Shown: positions 36,475 to 44,600 of the stretch, piece after piece
Layout: the number at the start of each line of letters is the position of its first letter
How positions within the stretch are numbered: the stretch's first letter is position 1
DNA from: Profundibacter sp033851955
GTDB lineage: Bacteria > Pseudomonadota > Alphaproteobacteria > Rhodobacterales > Rhodobacteraceae
DNA: 64,000 bases
NCBI GenBank assembly: GCA_033851955.1
Contig: JAWSVK010000003.1
Location: 62,001 to 126,000, forward strand
Direction: 5' to 3'
Program-made: the position numbers and the translations under genes
The notes under the pieces: generated by a model
The model's database searches: none
What the model was told of the DNA's origin: nothing
What the model saw: the letters and a program-made list of their open reading frames with translations, nothing else

Positions 36475-37869
36475 ATGACACTTTTGCACAACATGCCCAC
36501 CGCAGATCTTCAAAAACTGGATGCCGCACATCACGTGCATCCCTTCACTGCCAACGCCGATCTTGCGGCCAAGGGCACCCGTGTGATCACCAGCGCCAAG
36601 GGCGTGTTTTTGCGTGACAGTGACGGGGTTGAGCTGTTGGACGGCATGGCGGGTCTGTGGTGTACCAACATCGGTTATGGCCGCGATGAACTGGCCGACG
36701 CGGCCCATGCGCAAATGCTGCAACTGCCTTATTACAATACGTTTTTTCAAACGGCACACCCGCCCGTAATTGCGCTGTCGGCCAAACTGGCCGCCCTTGC
36801 ACCCGGTGACTTGAACCATGTGTTCTATGCCTCTGGCGGCTCAGAGGCCAATGACACCAACATCCGCCTTGTGCGCCATTATTGGGCCTCCAAAGGCAAA
36901 CCCGACAAAAAGGTGATCATCTCGCGGCACAACGCCTATCATGGCTCGACCATGGGCGGTGCCAGCCTTGGCGGGATGTCAGCGATGCATGCGCAGGGCG
37001 GGCTGCCGATCCCTGACATTGCCTTTATTGATCAGCCGTTTTGGTATGGTGAAGGCGGCGAGACCAGCCCCGAGGAATTTGGCCTTGAGCGCGCCCGCCA
37101 GTTGGAAGCGAAGATCGCTGAATTGGGCGAGGCCAATGTGGCGGCCTTTATTGCGGAGCCGGTGCAGGGCGCTGGCGGCGTTGTCATTCCGCCGTCAACC
37201 TATTGGCCCGAAATTCAGCGGATATGCGATGCCCATGACATCCTGCTGATTGTGGATGAGGTAATCTGCGGCTTTGGACGCACCGGCAATTGGTTCGGGT
37301 CTGAAACCTTTGGCATTCGCCCCGACATCATGACCATCGCCAAAGGGTTGTCGTCGGGTTATGCGCCCATCGGTGGTTCGCTTTTGTCGGATGATGTGGC
37401 CGATGTGATCGCCAATGGCGGTGATTTTAATCACGGCTACACCTATTCCGGCCACCCTGTCGCCTGTGCGGTTGCTATGGAAAACCTACGCATTATTGAA
37501 GACGAGCGCATGGTGGAACAGGTGCGCGATGTAACAGGGCCTTATTTGGCGCAAAAATGGGGCCAGTTGGCGGATCATGAACTGGTTGGCGAGGCTGTGA
37601 GCGTTGGGATGATGGCAAGTCTGGCCATGACCCCTGACAAAGCCGCCCGCGCACCGTTTGCGGCCGATAAGGGCACCGTGGGGTTGATCTGCCGTGACAG
37701 GTGCTTTGCCAATGGGTTGGTGATGCGTCATGTGGGGGATCGGATGATCATCGCGCCGCCGATTGTGATCAGCAAAGGCGAGATTGACCAGTTGATTGAG
37801 CGCGCCACCCGTGCGCTGGATGAAACGCTGGTTGCTTTGAAACAAGATGGGTTGATGGTTGCGGGCTGA
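36475..37869 (+). CDS. Class III (omega) aminotransferase
   Basis: 464 residues. PLP lysine is Lys290 in TIAKGLSSGYAPIGG; LLIVDEVICGFGRTG supplies the PLP aspartate, and YASGGSEANDTNIRLVR plus YHGSTMGGASLGG are standard for omega-amino acid:pyruvate transaminases. Substrates in this group include beta-alanine, taurine, putrescine and amines; the sequence does not separate these. A GTAGGAG site precedes the ATG. Next comes the intergenic region with the FNR-type promoter of ppk2. Confidence 0.88.
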   Translation: MTLLHNMPTADLQKLDAAHHVHPFTANADLAAKGTRVITSAKGVFLRDSDGVELLDGMAGLWCTNIGYGRDELADAAHAQMLQLPYYNTFFQTAHPPVIALSAKLAALAPGDLNHVFYASGGSEANDTNIRLVRHYWASKGKPDKKVIISRHNAYHGSTMGGASLGGMSAMHAQGGLPIPDIAFIDQPFWYGEGGETSPEEFGLERARQLEAKIAELGEANVAAFIAEPVQGAGGVVIPPSTYWPEIQRICDAHDILLIVDEVICGFGRTGNWFGSETFGIRPDIMTIAKGLSSGYAPIGGSLLSDDVADVIANGGDFNHGYTYSGHPVACAVAMENLRIIEDERMVEQVRDVTGPYLAQKWGQLADHELVGEAVSVGMMASLAMTPDKAARAPFAADKGTVGLICRDRCFANGLVMRHVGDRMIIAPPIVISKGEIDQLIERATRALDETLVALKQDGLMVAG

Positions 37870-37894
37870 TCAGGCCCCAATCCACCCAAATTTG

Positions 37895-37908
37895 TTGACC
37901 CAAATCAA
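37895..37908 (+). promoter_or_regulatory. FNR/CRP-family binding box upstream of ppk2
   Basis: TTGACCCAAATCAA matches the FNR/FnrL consensus TTGAT-N4-ATCAA in nine of ten positions. Its centre (37901.5) lies 41.5 bases before the start expected from the -10 at 37931-37936, the classical class II activator position. Confidence 0.75.
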
Positions 37909-37930
37909 GGCGTAAACAGGCGGTTTGCGA

Positions 37931-37936
37931 TATAAT
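37931..37936 (+). promoter_or_regulatory. -10 element of the ppk2 promoter
   Basis: A consensus TATAAT with no good -35; the FNR-type box covers that place. Expected start of the RNA is near 37943. This layout means transcription should depend on an FNR-like activator under oxygen limitation. Confidence 0.7.
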
Positions 37937-37961
37937 CCTGTCATGCATAACATGACAGGAG
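37937..37961. repeat. Perfect 10-base inverted repeat over the ppk2 start region
   Basis: TCCTGTCATG at 37937-37946 is exactly complementary to CATGACAGGA at 37952-37961, with a CATAA loop. It begins right behind the -10, covers the RNA start, and its right arm contains the AGGA ribosome site of ppk2 (ATG 37969). It could hide the ribosome site in the RNA or bind a dimeric repressor. Confidence 0.65.
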
Positions 37962-37968
37962 ACGCGAC

Positions 37969-38898
37969 ATGACGACACCCGCCCAACCTAAAAAAGCCGC
38001 CGCAGATCAACCGACGAATGGAGCCGCCAAGACCCCCGCAAAGGTCATTGGTGCGCCTTCGGAATTCCCAACGGTAACGCCCGACAGTATTCGCCAAGCG
38101 TTCGAAACCGGCGAGTACCCTTACGCCAAAAAGATGGGCAAAAAGGAATATGAGACGGAAAAGGCCAAGTTGCAGGCCGAGCTTTTGAAGGTTCAGAAGT
38201 GGGTGCATGACACGGGGCAAAAGTTCGTTTTGCTGTTTGAAGGGCGCGATGCGGCCGGCAAAGGCGGCACGATCAAACGGTTTATGGAGCATCTGAACCC
38301 GCGCGAGGCCCGCGTGGTGGCGTTGAACAAACCCACCGACACAGAACGCGGCCAATGGTTTTACCAGCGCTACATCGCCAACCTGCCGACCTCTGGCGAA
38401 ATGGTGTTTTACGACCGGTCTTGGTACAATCGGGCTGGTGTTGAACGGGTGATGGGCTTTTGCTCGCCCTCAGAGTATCTGGAATTCATGCGCCAGACCC
38501 CTGATATGGAACGCATGATGGTGCGCTCAGGCGTGCGCCTGTATAAATACTGGTTCTCGGTCACGCAGGCCGAACAAAAGAGCCGATTTGACAGCCGCAA
38601 GGATGATCCGCTAAAGCGCTGGAAACTGTCTCCGGTTGATCTGGCCTCACTTTCGAAATGGGACGAATACACCCAAGCCAAAGAAGCCATGTTCTTTTAC
38701 ACCGACACAGCAGATGCGCCTTGGACAATCATCAAATCCAATGACAAAAAACGGGCGCGGATCAACACGATGAAGCACTTTCTATCGACCATCGAATATC
38801 CCGACAAAGACTATGACATCGTTGGTCAGCCCGACCCGCTGATCGTGGGGCGCGCCAGCCATGTGGTGCATAATTCCAGCCACATTCTGGGCACGTAA
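37969..38898 (+). CDS. ppk2: Polyphosphate kinase 2
   Basis: 309 residues, one-domain (class I type) PPK2. Walker A is GRDAAGKGG at residues 92-100, the lid and Walker B region reads MVFYDRSWYNRAGVERVMG, and the family's SRKDDPLKRWKLSPVDL is present. It transfers phosphate between polyphosphate and nucleoside diphosphates, usually making GTP or ATP from polyphosphate. The first 40 residues are a disordered basic tail. Regulation: FNR-type box and TATAAT upstream plus an inverted repeat over the ribosome site (see those entries). It is the last core gene before the rhs island. Confidence 0.95.
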   Translation: MTTPAQPKKAAADQPTNGAAKTPAKVIGAPSEFPTVTPDSIRQAFETGEYPYAKKMGKKEYETEKAKLQAELLKVQKWVHDTGQKFVLLFEGRDAAGKGGTIKRFMEHLNPREARVVALNKPTDTERGQWFYQRYIANLPTSGEMVFYDRSWYNRAGVERVMGFCSPSEYLEFMRQTPDMERMMVRSGVRLYKYWFSVTQAEQKSRFDSRKDDPLKRWKLSPVDLASLSKWDEYTQAKEAMFFYTDTADAPWTIIKSNDKKRARINTMKHFLSTIEYPDKDYDIVGQPDPLIVGRASHVVHNSSHILGT

Positions 38899-38996
38899 CG
38901 GTATTCGGTTGCCCCAAATTAGGCACCACTCAAACTCCACGGTGGTGTTTGATGCGCCGATCCTATTTGCAACGAATAATGGACAATCCGCATTGA

Positions 38997-39134
38997 TTGA
39001 TCTGGCGGCATGTAAACCGGTTTATGCGTCTTAACCCGCGCGTAAGATTGGACACTAAGCAAGCGGGTAGTGGCGGACGTGATACTGGTAGTAACGGCAA
39101 ATACACCGTAAATGAATGGACAAATGATCAATAG
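38997..39134 (+). pseudogene. Possible C-terminal remnant of a toxin tip
   Basis: An open frame without start runs to TAG 39132-39134 and ends GRDTGSNGKYTVNEWTNDQ. It stops 9 bases before the immunity-type gene at 39144, the same spacing pattern as tip and immunity genes in the rhs cassettes downstream. The fragment is about 45 codons, too short to classify. It may be the end of a lost effector; chance is not excluded. Confidence 0.3.
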
Positions 39135-39143
39135 GAGAGATTG

Positions 39144-39698
39144 ATGGAGTATTGGTGGTGTAAAGGGGATATATATGGAAATTACCGTGGATTAGAAAAT
39201 TTTGGCCCAAGTTGGCCTCCTTTGGCCTATTACGATGAGGAGAGCAAAAAATATCCAGAGGGACCTTTTGAACCGGGAAAAACAAAGTTAGTTTGGGAAA
39301 AAAAATCCAAATTTCCTATCCCAGATTTTCTGCGGCCTGCCAATTCAGTGCTTACTTGCCGCCCAGAAAAATTTAGCCTGTTCCAGGGGCTAATTGAAGG
39401 TTGCTATAAGGCATTTCCATTGTTCGTCGAGGGCGAAGAGTACGTCAGCTTTCGCCCAAACAAGTTTCTTGACCTGTTGGATCACGAAAACTCAGAGTAC
39501 CACGTCTTGAAATCGGGCACTTACAGCAATTTCCGGAAAATCGTTATTGTACATCCTCCTGCAAACGAGGAACATTTTTTTGGCCTTGAAGGGCAATTGG
39601 GAATTAGAATGAAAACAATTGTATCCGGAAAATTCAAGGAAATTTACGATGTGAACAGTCTGACAGGGTTGGTGTTTTCAAAAGCCAACAGACCTTGA
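39144..39698 (+). CDS. Putative immunity protein, Imm11-like
   Basis: 184 residues, no signal peptide. It starts MEYWWCKGDIYG and its second half has the layout of Imm11/Imm43-type immunity proteins: YVSFRPNKFLDLLDHENSEY, FRKIVIVHP, HFFGLEGQLGIRMKTIVSGK, and an end of FKEIYDVNSLTGLVF. Family match is from memory, not a search. AGGAGA lies 5 bases before the ATG. AT-rich codons contrast with ppk2. Its toxin may be the remnant just upstream, so it is now an orphan shield. Confidence 0.6.
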   Translation: MEYWWCKGDIYGNYRGLENFGPSWPPLAYYDEESKKYPEGPFEPGKTKLVWEKKSKFPIPDFLRPANSVLTCRPEKFSLFQGLIEGCYKAFPLFVEGEEYVSFRPNKFLDLLDHENSEYHVLKSGTYSNFRKIVIVHPPANEEHFFGLEGQLGIRMKTIVSGKFKEIYDVNSLTGLVFSKANRP

Positions 39699-39895
39699 CG
39701 TTAACAAGGGCGGGTCAGTGCTTGATGCAGTTGTTTCATCGTAAGTTTAGGCACAACCATTGTTTCATTACCGGAACAAATAGCGGCTAGAACTGTTTGA
39801 AGTTTAGCTAAAGCGAGTTGGGGGCTGGCCGCGCTTGGCTACAGCATTTATAGTCGCGATAACTGACATTACCGCACTATTATCCTTAATATGGA

Positions 39896-40261
39896 ATGAA
39901 AATGATTGAATATAAATCAGGCCCAAGGATGTTCGGCGTTTGCGTGTGGTCTTCTAATAGGCCAACAAAAAAACTAACGGCACGCGTTATGCTCGGAATT
40001 GCAGTGCTTTCTTTCGAAATGGTTGCAATCGGTTTTGGTTTTTTTCCCGAATATTCAATTCCAATTATGTTGTGGTTGGGTGCTTGGGCGTCTCAAAAGT
40101 TCATAAACGCTCTGGTGCTCGTTGAACTTAGAAAGTGCTCCTCAGACAAAGCTTTACCGTTTTCCTTGTTCGGTTGGGCTTATTGGTTATTTATTTCACT
40201 ATTTTTCGCAGCATTCTTGTACTCATTTTTTCATATTTTCAATTCAATAACCGCCAACTAA
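39896..40261 (+). CDS. Small membrane protein, possible immunity
   Basis: About 121 residues with three hydrophobic helices (ARVMLGIAVLSFEMVAIGFGF, IPIMLWLGAWASQKFINAL, WAYWLFISLFFAAFLYSFF). AT-rich, no known family. Its place between an immunity gene and the first rhs fragment suggests an immunity protein against a membrane-active toxin, but nothing in the sequence proves this. Start ATG 39896 or 39902; ribosome site weak. The 197 bases before it have no clear gene. Confidence 0.45.
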   Translation: MKMIEYKSGPRMFGVCVWSSNRPTKKLTARVMLGIAVLSFEMVAIGFGFFPEYSIPIMLWLGAWASQKFINALVLVELRKCSSDKALPFSLFGWAYWLFISLFFAAFLYSFFHIFNSITAN

Positions 40262-40310
40262 ATACATTTTGAGTTCCTCTATAAGTGATAGAACCTTCCC
40301 TCTCAATTCC

Positions 40311-40432
40311 CAGCAAGATTACCGCATAATTCGGCCCTGATGGCGGCGACAACCACGCAGGCGGCAGCTCGTCCTGCCCCAAAATCGCCAACACTCCCGC
40401 AGGGGCCACATCCGGCGCGATGCCGCGACGAT
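40311..40432 (-). repeat. Inverted coding fragment, copy A (shortest)
   Basis: On the minus strand this copy reads as part of the same polypeptide as copies B-D (AILGQDELPPAWLSPPSGPN then YAVILLG). It lacks the usual C-terminal end and joins the rhs fragment at about 40430. Other copies: 42561-42917, 44387-44597, 46100-46400. Confidence 0.75.
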
Positions 40433-41487
40433 CGGAAGAAATCTTGCTCTACCCACACCCATCCGTTCGGATCAGCCACAAGGCGGGCGATCCTGCGGCA
40501 GGGGTGCCGACGTATTTGCACAGTGACCAACTTGACTCAGTGCGGGTGATGACGGGGGCCGATGGCGCTTCCGACAAGGAAACCACGTACCGCCCGTTTG
40601 GCGAAACCGTGGACACCATCACCGACCCGACTGCATTGCTGGAAACCAAAGGCTTTATCGGCGAACGGTTTGATGCGGACGCCGGTCTGCAATACCTAAA
40701 CGCGCGGTATTATGATCCCAAATTAGGGATGTTCATCCAGCCGGATTGGTTTGAGGTGACAGAGGCGGGGGTTGGGACCAATCGGTATGCGTATTCAGGG
40801 AATGATCCGGTGAATTTGAGTGATCCGGAGGGAAATGAAGTAAATAAAGAACAGGCAGCAACATCGTCAGGGATTATTGATAGGATAAAATCCTTTTTTG
40901 GTGCAGACGAAAATAAGGCGGAGTCCGAACCATCATTGCAATCATTAAAATATACTGAGGGAGCCAAGGGTGGTGGTGCGCAGGTCGGACCTTTTGGCGG
41001 TTCTAAAGGTGCTCGATATGCATACACCGAAAAATATGGCTGGATTGATATGGGGCATTTCTTTCAAACCACTGCAGAAATGCAAAATACGCTGGGAAGC
41101 CGGTCAGGTTTAGGCCAATTTGCTATACATCATGATTTATTTGGATCTCGAATGCTAGCTATCCATGAGCTAGCATCTGCGACGGAAATGGTGGAGAATA
41201 ATCAGAGTGAGCCGTCTAAGTGGTCTTATGAAGATTCACCTAGTAACTACGCAGGATTTAACTTTTATGCAGACTATTACACATCTGACAAGGATCTGAT
41301 TGGGGCACTTGAATCCTTTTTTAGCAACGCAGGAGCTAAAGCTCCATCTGATGCTCCAAATTGGGGAAACATTCAACCATCTCAACTGCCTGAAAGGCGC
41401 TTTGAAACTAACCCATCATTTGCTCCATTGCACAATCCACAACTTGTACCATCGGTTTCAACAACGCGACCTGTTCGCCGCCCCTAA
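40420..41487 (+). CDS. 5'-truncated Rhs core with unknown toxin tip (cassette 1)
   Basis: 355 codons. Residues 5-140 are the end of an Rhs core: ILLYPHPSVRIS, TYLHSDQLDSVRVMT, FIGERFDADAGLQYLNARYYDP, then NRYAYSGNDPVNLSDPEGN, where core homology stops. The tip (141-355) is AT-rich and not recognised; it contains YTEKYGWIDMGHFFQTTAEM and YEDSPSNYAGFNFYADYY, a pattern suggesting a catalytic His domain. All upstream YD repeats are missing and the frame begins in the inverted fragment, so it is unlikely to make a working Rhs on its own. The tip can function if recombined onto an intact rhs gene. A putative immunity gene starts 13 bases later. Confidence 0.72.
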   Translation: MPRRSEEILLYPHPSVRISHKAGDPAAGVPTYLHSDQLDSVRVMTGADGASDKETTYRPFGETVDTITDPTALLETKGFIGERFDADAGLQYLNARYYDPKLGMFIQPDWFEVTEAGVGTNRYAYSGNDPVNLSDPEGNEVNKEQAATSSGIIDRIKSFFGADENKAESEPSLQSLKYTEGAKGGGAQVGPFGGSKGARYAYTEKYGWIDMGHFFQTTAEMQNTLGSRSGLGQFAIHHDLFGSRMLAIHELASATEMVENNQSEPSKWSYEDSPSNYAGFNFYADYYTSDKDLIGALESFFSNAGAKAPSDAPNWGNIQPSQLPERRFETNPSFAPLHNPQLVPSVSTTRPVRRP

Positions 41488-41500
41488 ATAAGGAAAAAAT

Positions 41501-41923
41501 ATGAAAATGAATGGTATTGTCTTTCTAGGAATTGGATTTCTTATTGGTTTTTTTGCCGCATCAATTCAAGAATTTTCTAATTACAAAAATATGGAGTTGC
41601 CAACAAAAAGTCGCTTACTAACTCTTGCAAAAGAGAAGTGCGACGTTCTCTTAGACGCCCAAAAAGAAAATGAGATTGAACAAGTAGTGAACCAGTCTTA
41701 TCAGGGGAGCTTTTCTATTGAAGCAACTGCTGGCCAGGAATGCGTTTTCAAATTTTCAGACCCAACAAACTCTGAGCTGTCAGGGTATGGGTCTCTTTCA
41801 AAAATGGATGCGGGTTATTATGTTTCACTTTTCCAAGCTTTTGATGACAGGCTTGTTTCGGAAGATAGGCCGACTTTTATCGCGGTATTCGCTTTAAAAC
41901 CTGTTCTAATAAGTCTCTATTGA
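41501..41923 (+). CDS. Putative immunity protein of cassette 1
   Basis: 140 residues. One hydrophobic N-terminal helix (GIVFLGIGFLIGFFAASI) acts as signal or membrane anchor, followed by a polar domain with two cysteines (EKCDVLL, GQECVFKF). No family known. It starts behind AAGGAAAA, 13 bases after the tip of cassette 1, the standard toxin-immunity order. A periplasm-facing immunity protein would fit a toxin acting in the envelope. Confidence 0.55.
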   Translation: MKMNGIVFLGIGFLIGFFAASIQEFSNYKNMELPTKSRLLTLAKEKCDVLLDAQKENEIEQVVNQSYQGSFSIEATAGQECVFKFSDPTNSELSGYGSLSKMDAGYYVSLFQAFDDRLVSEDRPTFIAVFALKPVLISLY

Positions 41924-41931
41924 GTTTGAAT

Positions 41932-42097
41932 GGCGTTGTTGCACCACCCCCTGTTTCATTGATATCGGATGCAGTCTGTTCTTTTGAGGTTGCTATAGAT
42001 GCCACACAGATTCTACGCTAATCGTCGCGATAAGATCCCAAAGCAGAAACACCGGGTGGCGAACTGGGCTGCGCACAACGAAAGCTTAAAATATTGA
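41932..42097 (+). mobile_element. Remnant of an IS5-type insertion sequence
   Basis: GGCGTTGTTGCACCAC at 41932 resembles the left end of IS5-group elements. From ATG 41999 the frame reads MPHRFYANRRDKIPKQKHRV then ANWAAHNESL, the N-terminus of their transposases, and breaks off after 32 codons at the next gene. The rest of the element and the right end are missing, so it is immobile. It shows that the island was hit and rearranged by insertion sequences. Confidence 0.65.
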
Positions 42098-42513
42098 ATC
42101 TAGAAGTTCGGAATTGGGATTCTACAGAAGTTGATATTGATCGAAATTTCGATGTATATGGTGAAAATCGGCTTCCAAAGACCATCGATGAATATTGCCT
42201 TCTTCTTTGTTTTGAAGTTGGTGTGGTAGGCGAGTTAGGTGGTGATAATTTCTCAGTCATTGTTTTGTCTTACGATAGTGCGCAGGCTGAGCACGGTTCA
42301 CAACGACGAAAAATTGTTCTGCCATTATTTGATGTGGAAATTGCCAAGAAAATCGTGAAGCGAACAGTTAAATTTGTAGGGAAACAAAACCCATCAAATT
42401 GGGGTGTCGCGTTAAGTAAGTATTTTCACTGGGAATTTGAAAATATGCAGAATCTAACCTCTGAGCAAGTCCAAGAAATGAAAAAAGAAGGTTTGTGGGA
42501 AGATGACGAGTAA
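42094..42513 (+). CDS. Imm8-like immunity protein
   Basis: 139 residues. It has the Imm8 layout: IDEYCLLLCFEVGVVGELGG (strand after a tyrosine), FSVIVLSYDSAQ and the C-terminal ALSKYFHWEFENMQN, which matches the L-x-x-YF-x-WEFE ending of that family. TTG 42094 is inside the transposase remnant, so the original N-terminus may be lost and expression could depend on read-through. Its cognate toxin is not adjacent. Confidence 0.6.
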   Translation: MNLEVRNWDSTEVDIDRNFDVYGENRLPKTIDEYCLLLCFEVGVVGELGGDNFSVIVLSYDSAQAEHGSQRRKIVLPLFDVEIAKKIVKRTVKFVGKQNPSNWGVALSKYFHWEFENMQNLTSEQVQEMKKEGLWEDDE

Positions 42514-42560
42514 ATCGTAGGGGGAGTGCACCTAATTTAGAGTCTAATTGCTTAACTCCC

Positions 42561-42917
42561 TCAATCCACCCCCAACACCCTCCCATCCCCCACTGCCTGC
42601 CCAACATGCACCAGCCCGACCCGGCGAACCCTCTCCCCCAGCAAAATCACCGCATAATTAGCCCCCGACGGCGGTGACAGCCACGCAGGCGGCAGCTCGT
42701 CCGGCCCCAAAATCGCCAACACCCCCTGCGGTGTCACACCCGGCGCGATGCCGCGTCTGCCCGAATGCACCGTGGCCACCGCAAGCAGCTCTGCCAGCCG
42801 ATCCTGCCCCGCCCCCGTCACTCGCAGAAAATCGCCAACCCGCAGCAACCGCCGCCCTGCTCTGCGCCACGCGATGTAATCCGTCATCGCGTCTGGCCCC
42901 AAAAATAGAGGGCTGCG
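42561..42917 (-). repeat. Inverted coding fragment, copy B (longest)
   Basis: Minus-strand frame of about 119 codons: LFLGPDAMTDYIAWRRAGRR, DFLRVTGAGQDRLAELLAVA, IAPGVTPQGVLAILGPDELP, VHVGQAVGDGRVLGVD, stop TGA at 42563-42561. Copies C and D share this protein and its stop position, with changes mainly conservative (V/I, L/M, D/E). It therefore derives from the end of a real gene read opposite to rhs. Family unknown. It has no start codon of its own here. Confidence 0.78.
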
Positions 42918-43919
42918 AGTGAGGAAATCTTGCTCTACCCACACCCATCCGTTCGGATCAGCCACAAGGCGGGCGATCCTGCGACAGGGGTGCCGACCTA
43001 TCTGCACAGCGATCAGCTCGGCTCGGTGCGGGTGATGACGGGGGCCGACGGGGCGTCGGATAAGGAAACCACGTATCGCCCGTTTGGCGAAACCGTGGAC
43101 ACCATCACCGACGCAACAGCAACGCTGGAAACCAAAGGCTTTATCGGTGAGCGGTTTGATGCGGATGCGGGTCTGCAATACCTGAACGCGCGGTATTATG
43201 ATCCGAAGCTCGGGATGTTCATCCAGCCGGATTGGTTCGAGGTGACAATGGCCGGGGTTGGGACCAATCGGTATGCTTATAGCTTTAATAATCCGGTGAA
43301 TTTGAGTGATCCGAGTGGAAATAAGATTTCGGTTGAAGAAGAGACAGAAAAACTTCCAAATGGAAATACATACACGCGTCGTACTACAACGTATACAGCT
43401 ACATTAACCCATACTGGAGGCAAACTTCCGGCAGGGAAGACGTTAAATGACCTTGCCAAAGATTTGGAAACACAGATTGATCAGGATTATACGCAGACTA
43501 CTACGGATAAAAACGGCAATATTATTGAAAATGTTATGAAATCGGACATAGTGCCTGGTGGGTGGCTCGCAAACACTTTACGCACCAAGTTAGGAAGTCG
43601 TCACAATATTGAAATAGTAGACCGAAACGACAGTCGGCTTAAGGGCGGGATTGGAATAGCGCCTGGACTCGAGAACGGCAATGATCAGCTTATTAGCGAT
43701 GCGACACTTGATCCCGCGCTACAGAAAGCCAATCCAAATATGAGTTTTGAGAGAACAGGTTCTCATGAATTTGGGCACAACGCGGGTTTGCGGCATCCAA
43801 ATGACCCGAAAAATAGCTTGAACCCACCCACACAAAATTTAATGTCTCAAACAAGACACAGTGGTTCACATAGTGTAACTTCGAAACAGTTGGAGGCAAT
43901 ATTTGACTTGTTTAAGTAA
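42918..43919 (+). CDS. 5'-truncated Rhs core with metzincin-like tip (cassette 2)
   Basis: Frame from TTG 42930 gives 329 residues. Residues 2-131 are Rhs core (LYPHPSVRISHKAGD to NPVNLSDPSGN). The tip (132-329) carries HEFGHNAGLRH at 279-289, a complete HExxHxxGxxH zinc motif, followed 15 residues later by NLMSQT, a fitting Met-turn. This is the signature of metzincin proteases, so the tip should be a zinc protease toxin. As in cassette 1 the YD repeat region is missing, and rhs homology begins at the same base (GAGGAAATCTTG, 42918). It is followed at once by a putative immunity gene. Confidence 0.78.
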   Translation, partial: SEEILLYPHPSVRISHKAGDPATGVPTYLHSDQLGSVRVMTGADGASDKETTYRPFGETVDTITDATATLETKGFIGERFDADAGLQYLNARYYDPKLGMFIQPDWFEVTMAGVGTNRYAYSFNNPVNLSDPSGNKISVEEETEKLPNGNTYTRRTTTYTATLTHTGGKLPAGKTLNDLAKDLETQIDQDYTQTTTDKNGNIIENVMKSDIVPGGWLANTLRTKLGSRHNIEIVDRNDSRLKGGIGIAPGLENGNDQLISDATLDPALQKANPNMSFERTGSHEFGHNAGLRHPNDPKNSLNPPTQNLMSQTRHSGSHSVTSKQLEAIFDLFK

Positions 43920-43923
43920 GGGT

Positions 43924-44298
43924 TTGGAAAAGATAAAATTCATTTGCGGATTTGTTTGTTTTCTTATTGTGCTGGCAAATCCGGCCACGGCAGAACAGTT
44001 CAAGCAAATTAAGTTTGCATTTGTCGGTTTTCATCAGCAGCACGTTGAGCTTGCCATAAATTCTGAAGCCTCTTTTTCAGGATTTCTTGTTATACCTGAG
44101 TCCAATGACTCAGTGGAGCTTTCTGTTATTGTTTTAATGAAGGTTCGCTTGGGAGAAAACGATTTCGATATTCAGATAGATGACGAAATTCATAGTGGCT
44201 CATTCGTTGTGTCTACCGACTCGAAGACTGGGTATATTGACCAGACCGTTCGAGAGTATATTCAAATATCAGATTCTTCGTTGCTACTTTTAGATTGA
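43924..44298 (+). CDS. Putative immunity protein of cassette 2, exported
   Basis: 124 residues from TTG 43924; a TTG at 43903 is the alternative. A signal peptide (MEKIKFICGFVCFLIVLANPATA) leads into a small strand-rich domain (VGFHQQHVELAINSEASFSG, FLVIPESNDSVELSVIVL). It is unlike any family recalled. AAGG before the TTG and 4-base spacing to the toxin frame indicate coupling. Periplasmic inhibitors of secreted proteases have this size and form. Confidence 0.58.
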   Translation: MEKIKFICGFVCFLIVLANPATAEQFKQIKFAFVGFHQQHVELAINSEASFSGFLVIPESNDSVELSVIVLMKVRLGENDFDIQIDDEIHSGSFVVSTDSKTGYIDQTVREYIQISDSSLLLLD

Positions 44299-44386
44299 AT
44301 GCCGCGTTTTAGGGTTATGTTACCAAACCAATACTGCACCTTTCAACCAACGAGTTAAAAGGAGTGTGATTTCGTGCACCATCAAG

Positions 44387-44597
44387 TCAATCCACCCCCA
44401 AAACCCTCCCATCCCCAACCGCTTGCCCCACATGCACCACCCCAATCCGGCGGGTGGTCTCCTCCCCCACCAAAACCACCGCATAATTTGCCCCTGACGG
44501 CGGTGACAACCACGCAGGCGGCAGCTCGTCCTGCCCCAAAATCGCCAACATCCCCTGTGGTGCCAAATCCGGCGCGATACCCCGCCGTCTCGAATGC
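44387..44597 (-). repeat. Inverted coding fragment, copy C
   Basis: Minus-strand frame ends GVVHVGQAVGDGRVLGVD with stop TGA at 44389-44387. Upstream it matches to HSRRRGIAPDLAPQGMLAIL, then joins the rhs core at about 44597, about 210 bases further into the core than cassettes 1 and 2. Confidence 0.78.
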
Positions 44598-44600
44598 ACC

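Noticed and set aside
39699..39895. Minus-strand piece resembling a serine recombinase (AKLQTVLAAICSGNETMVVP)
   Set aside because: About 40 codons, weak likeness, no catalytic serine region; not enough to call a recombinase remnant.
42561..43178. A 205-codon minus-strand frame that could be a single gene
   Set aside because: Its first 85 codons are only the antisense of the rhs core; just the last ~119 belong to the repeated fragment. It is a chimera of shadow and remnant.
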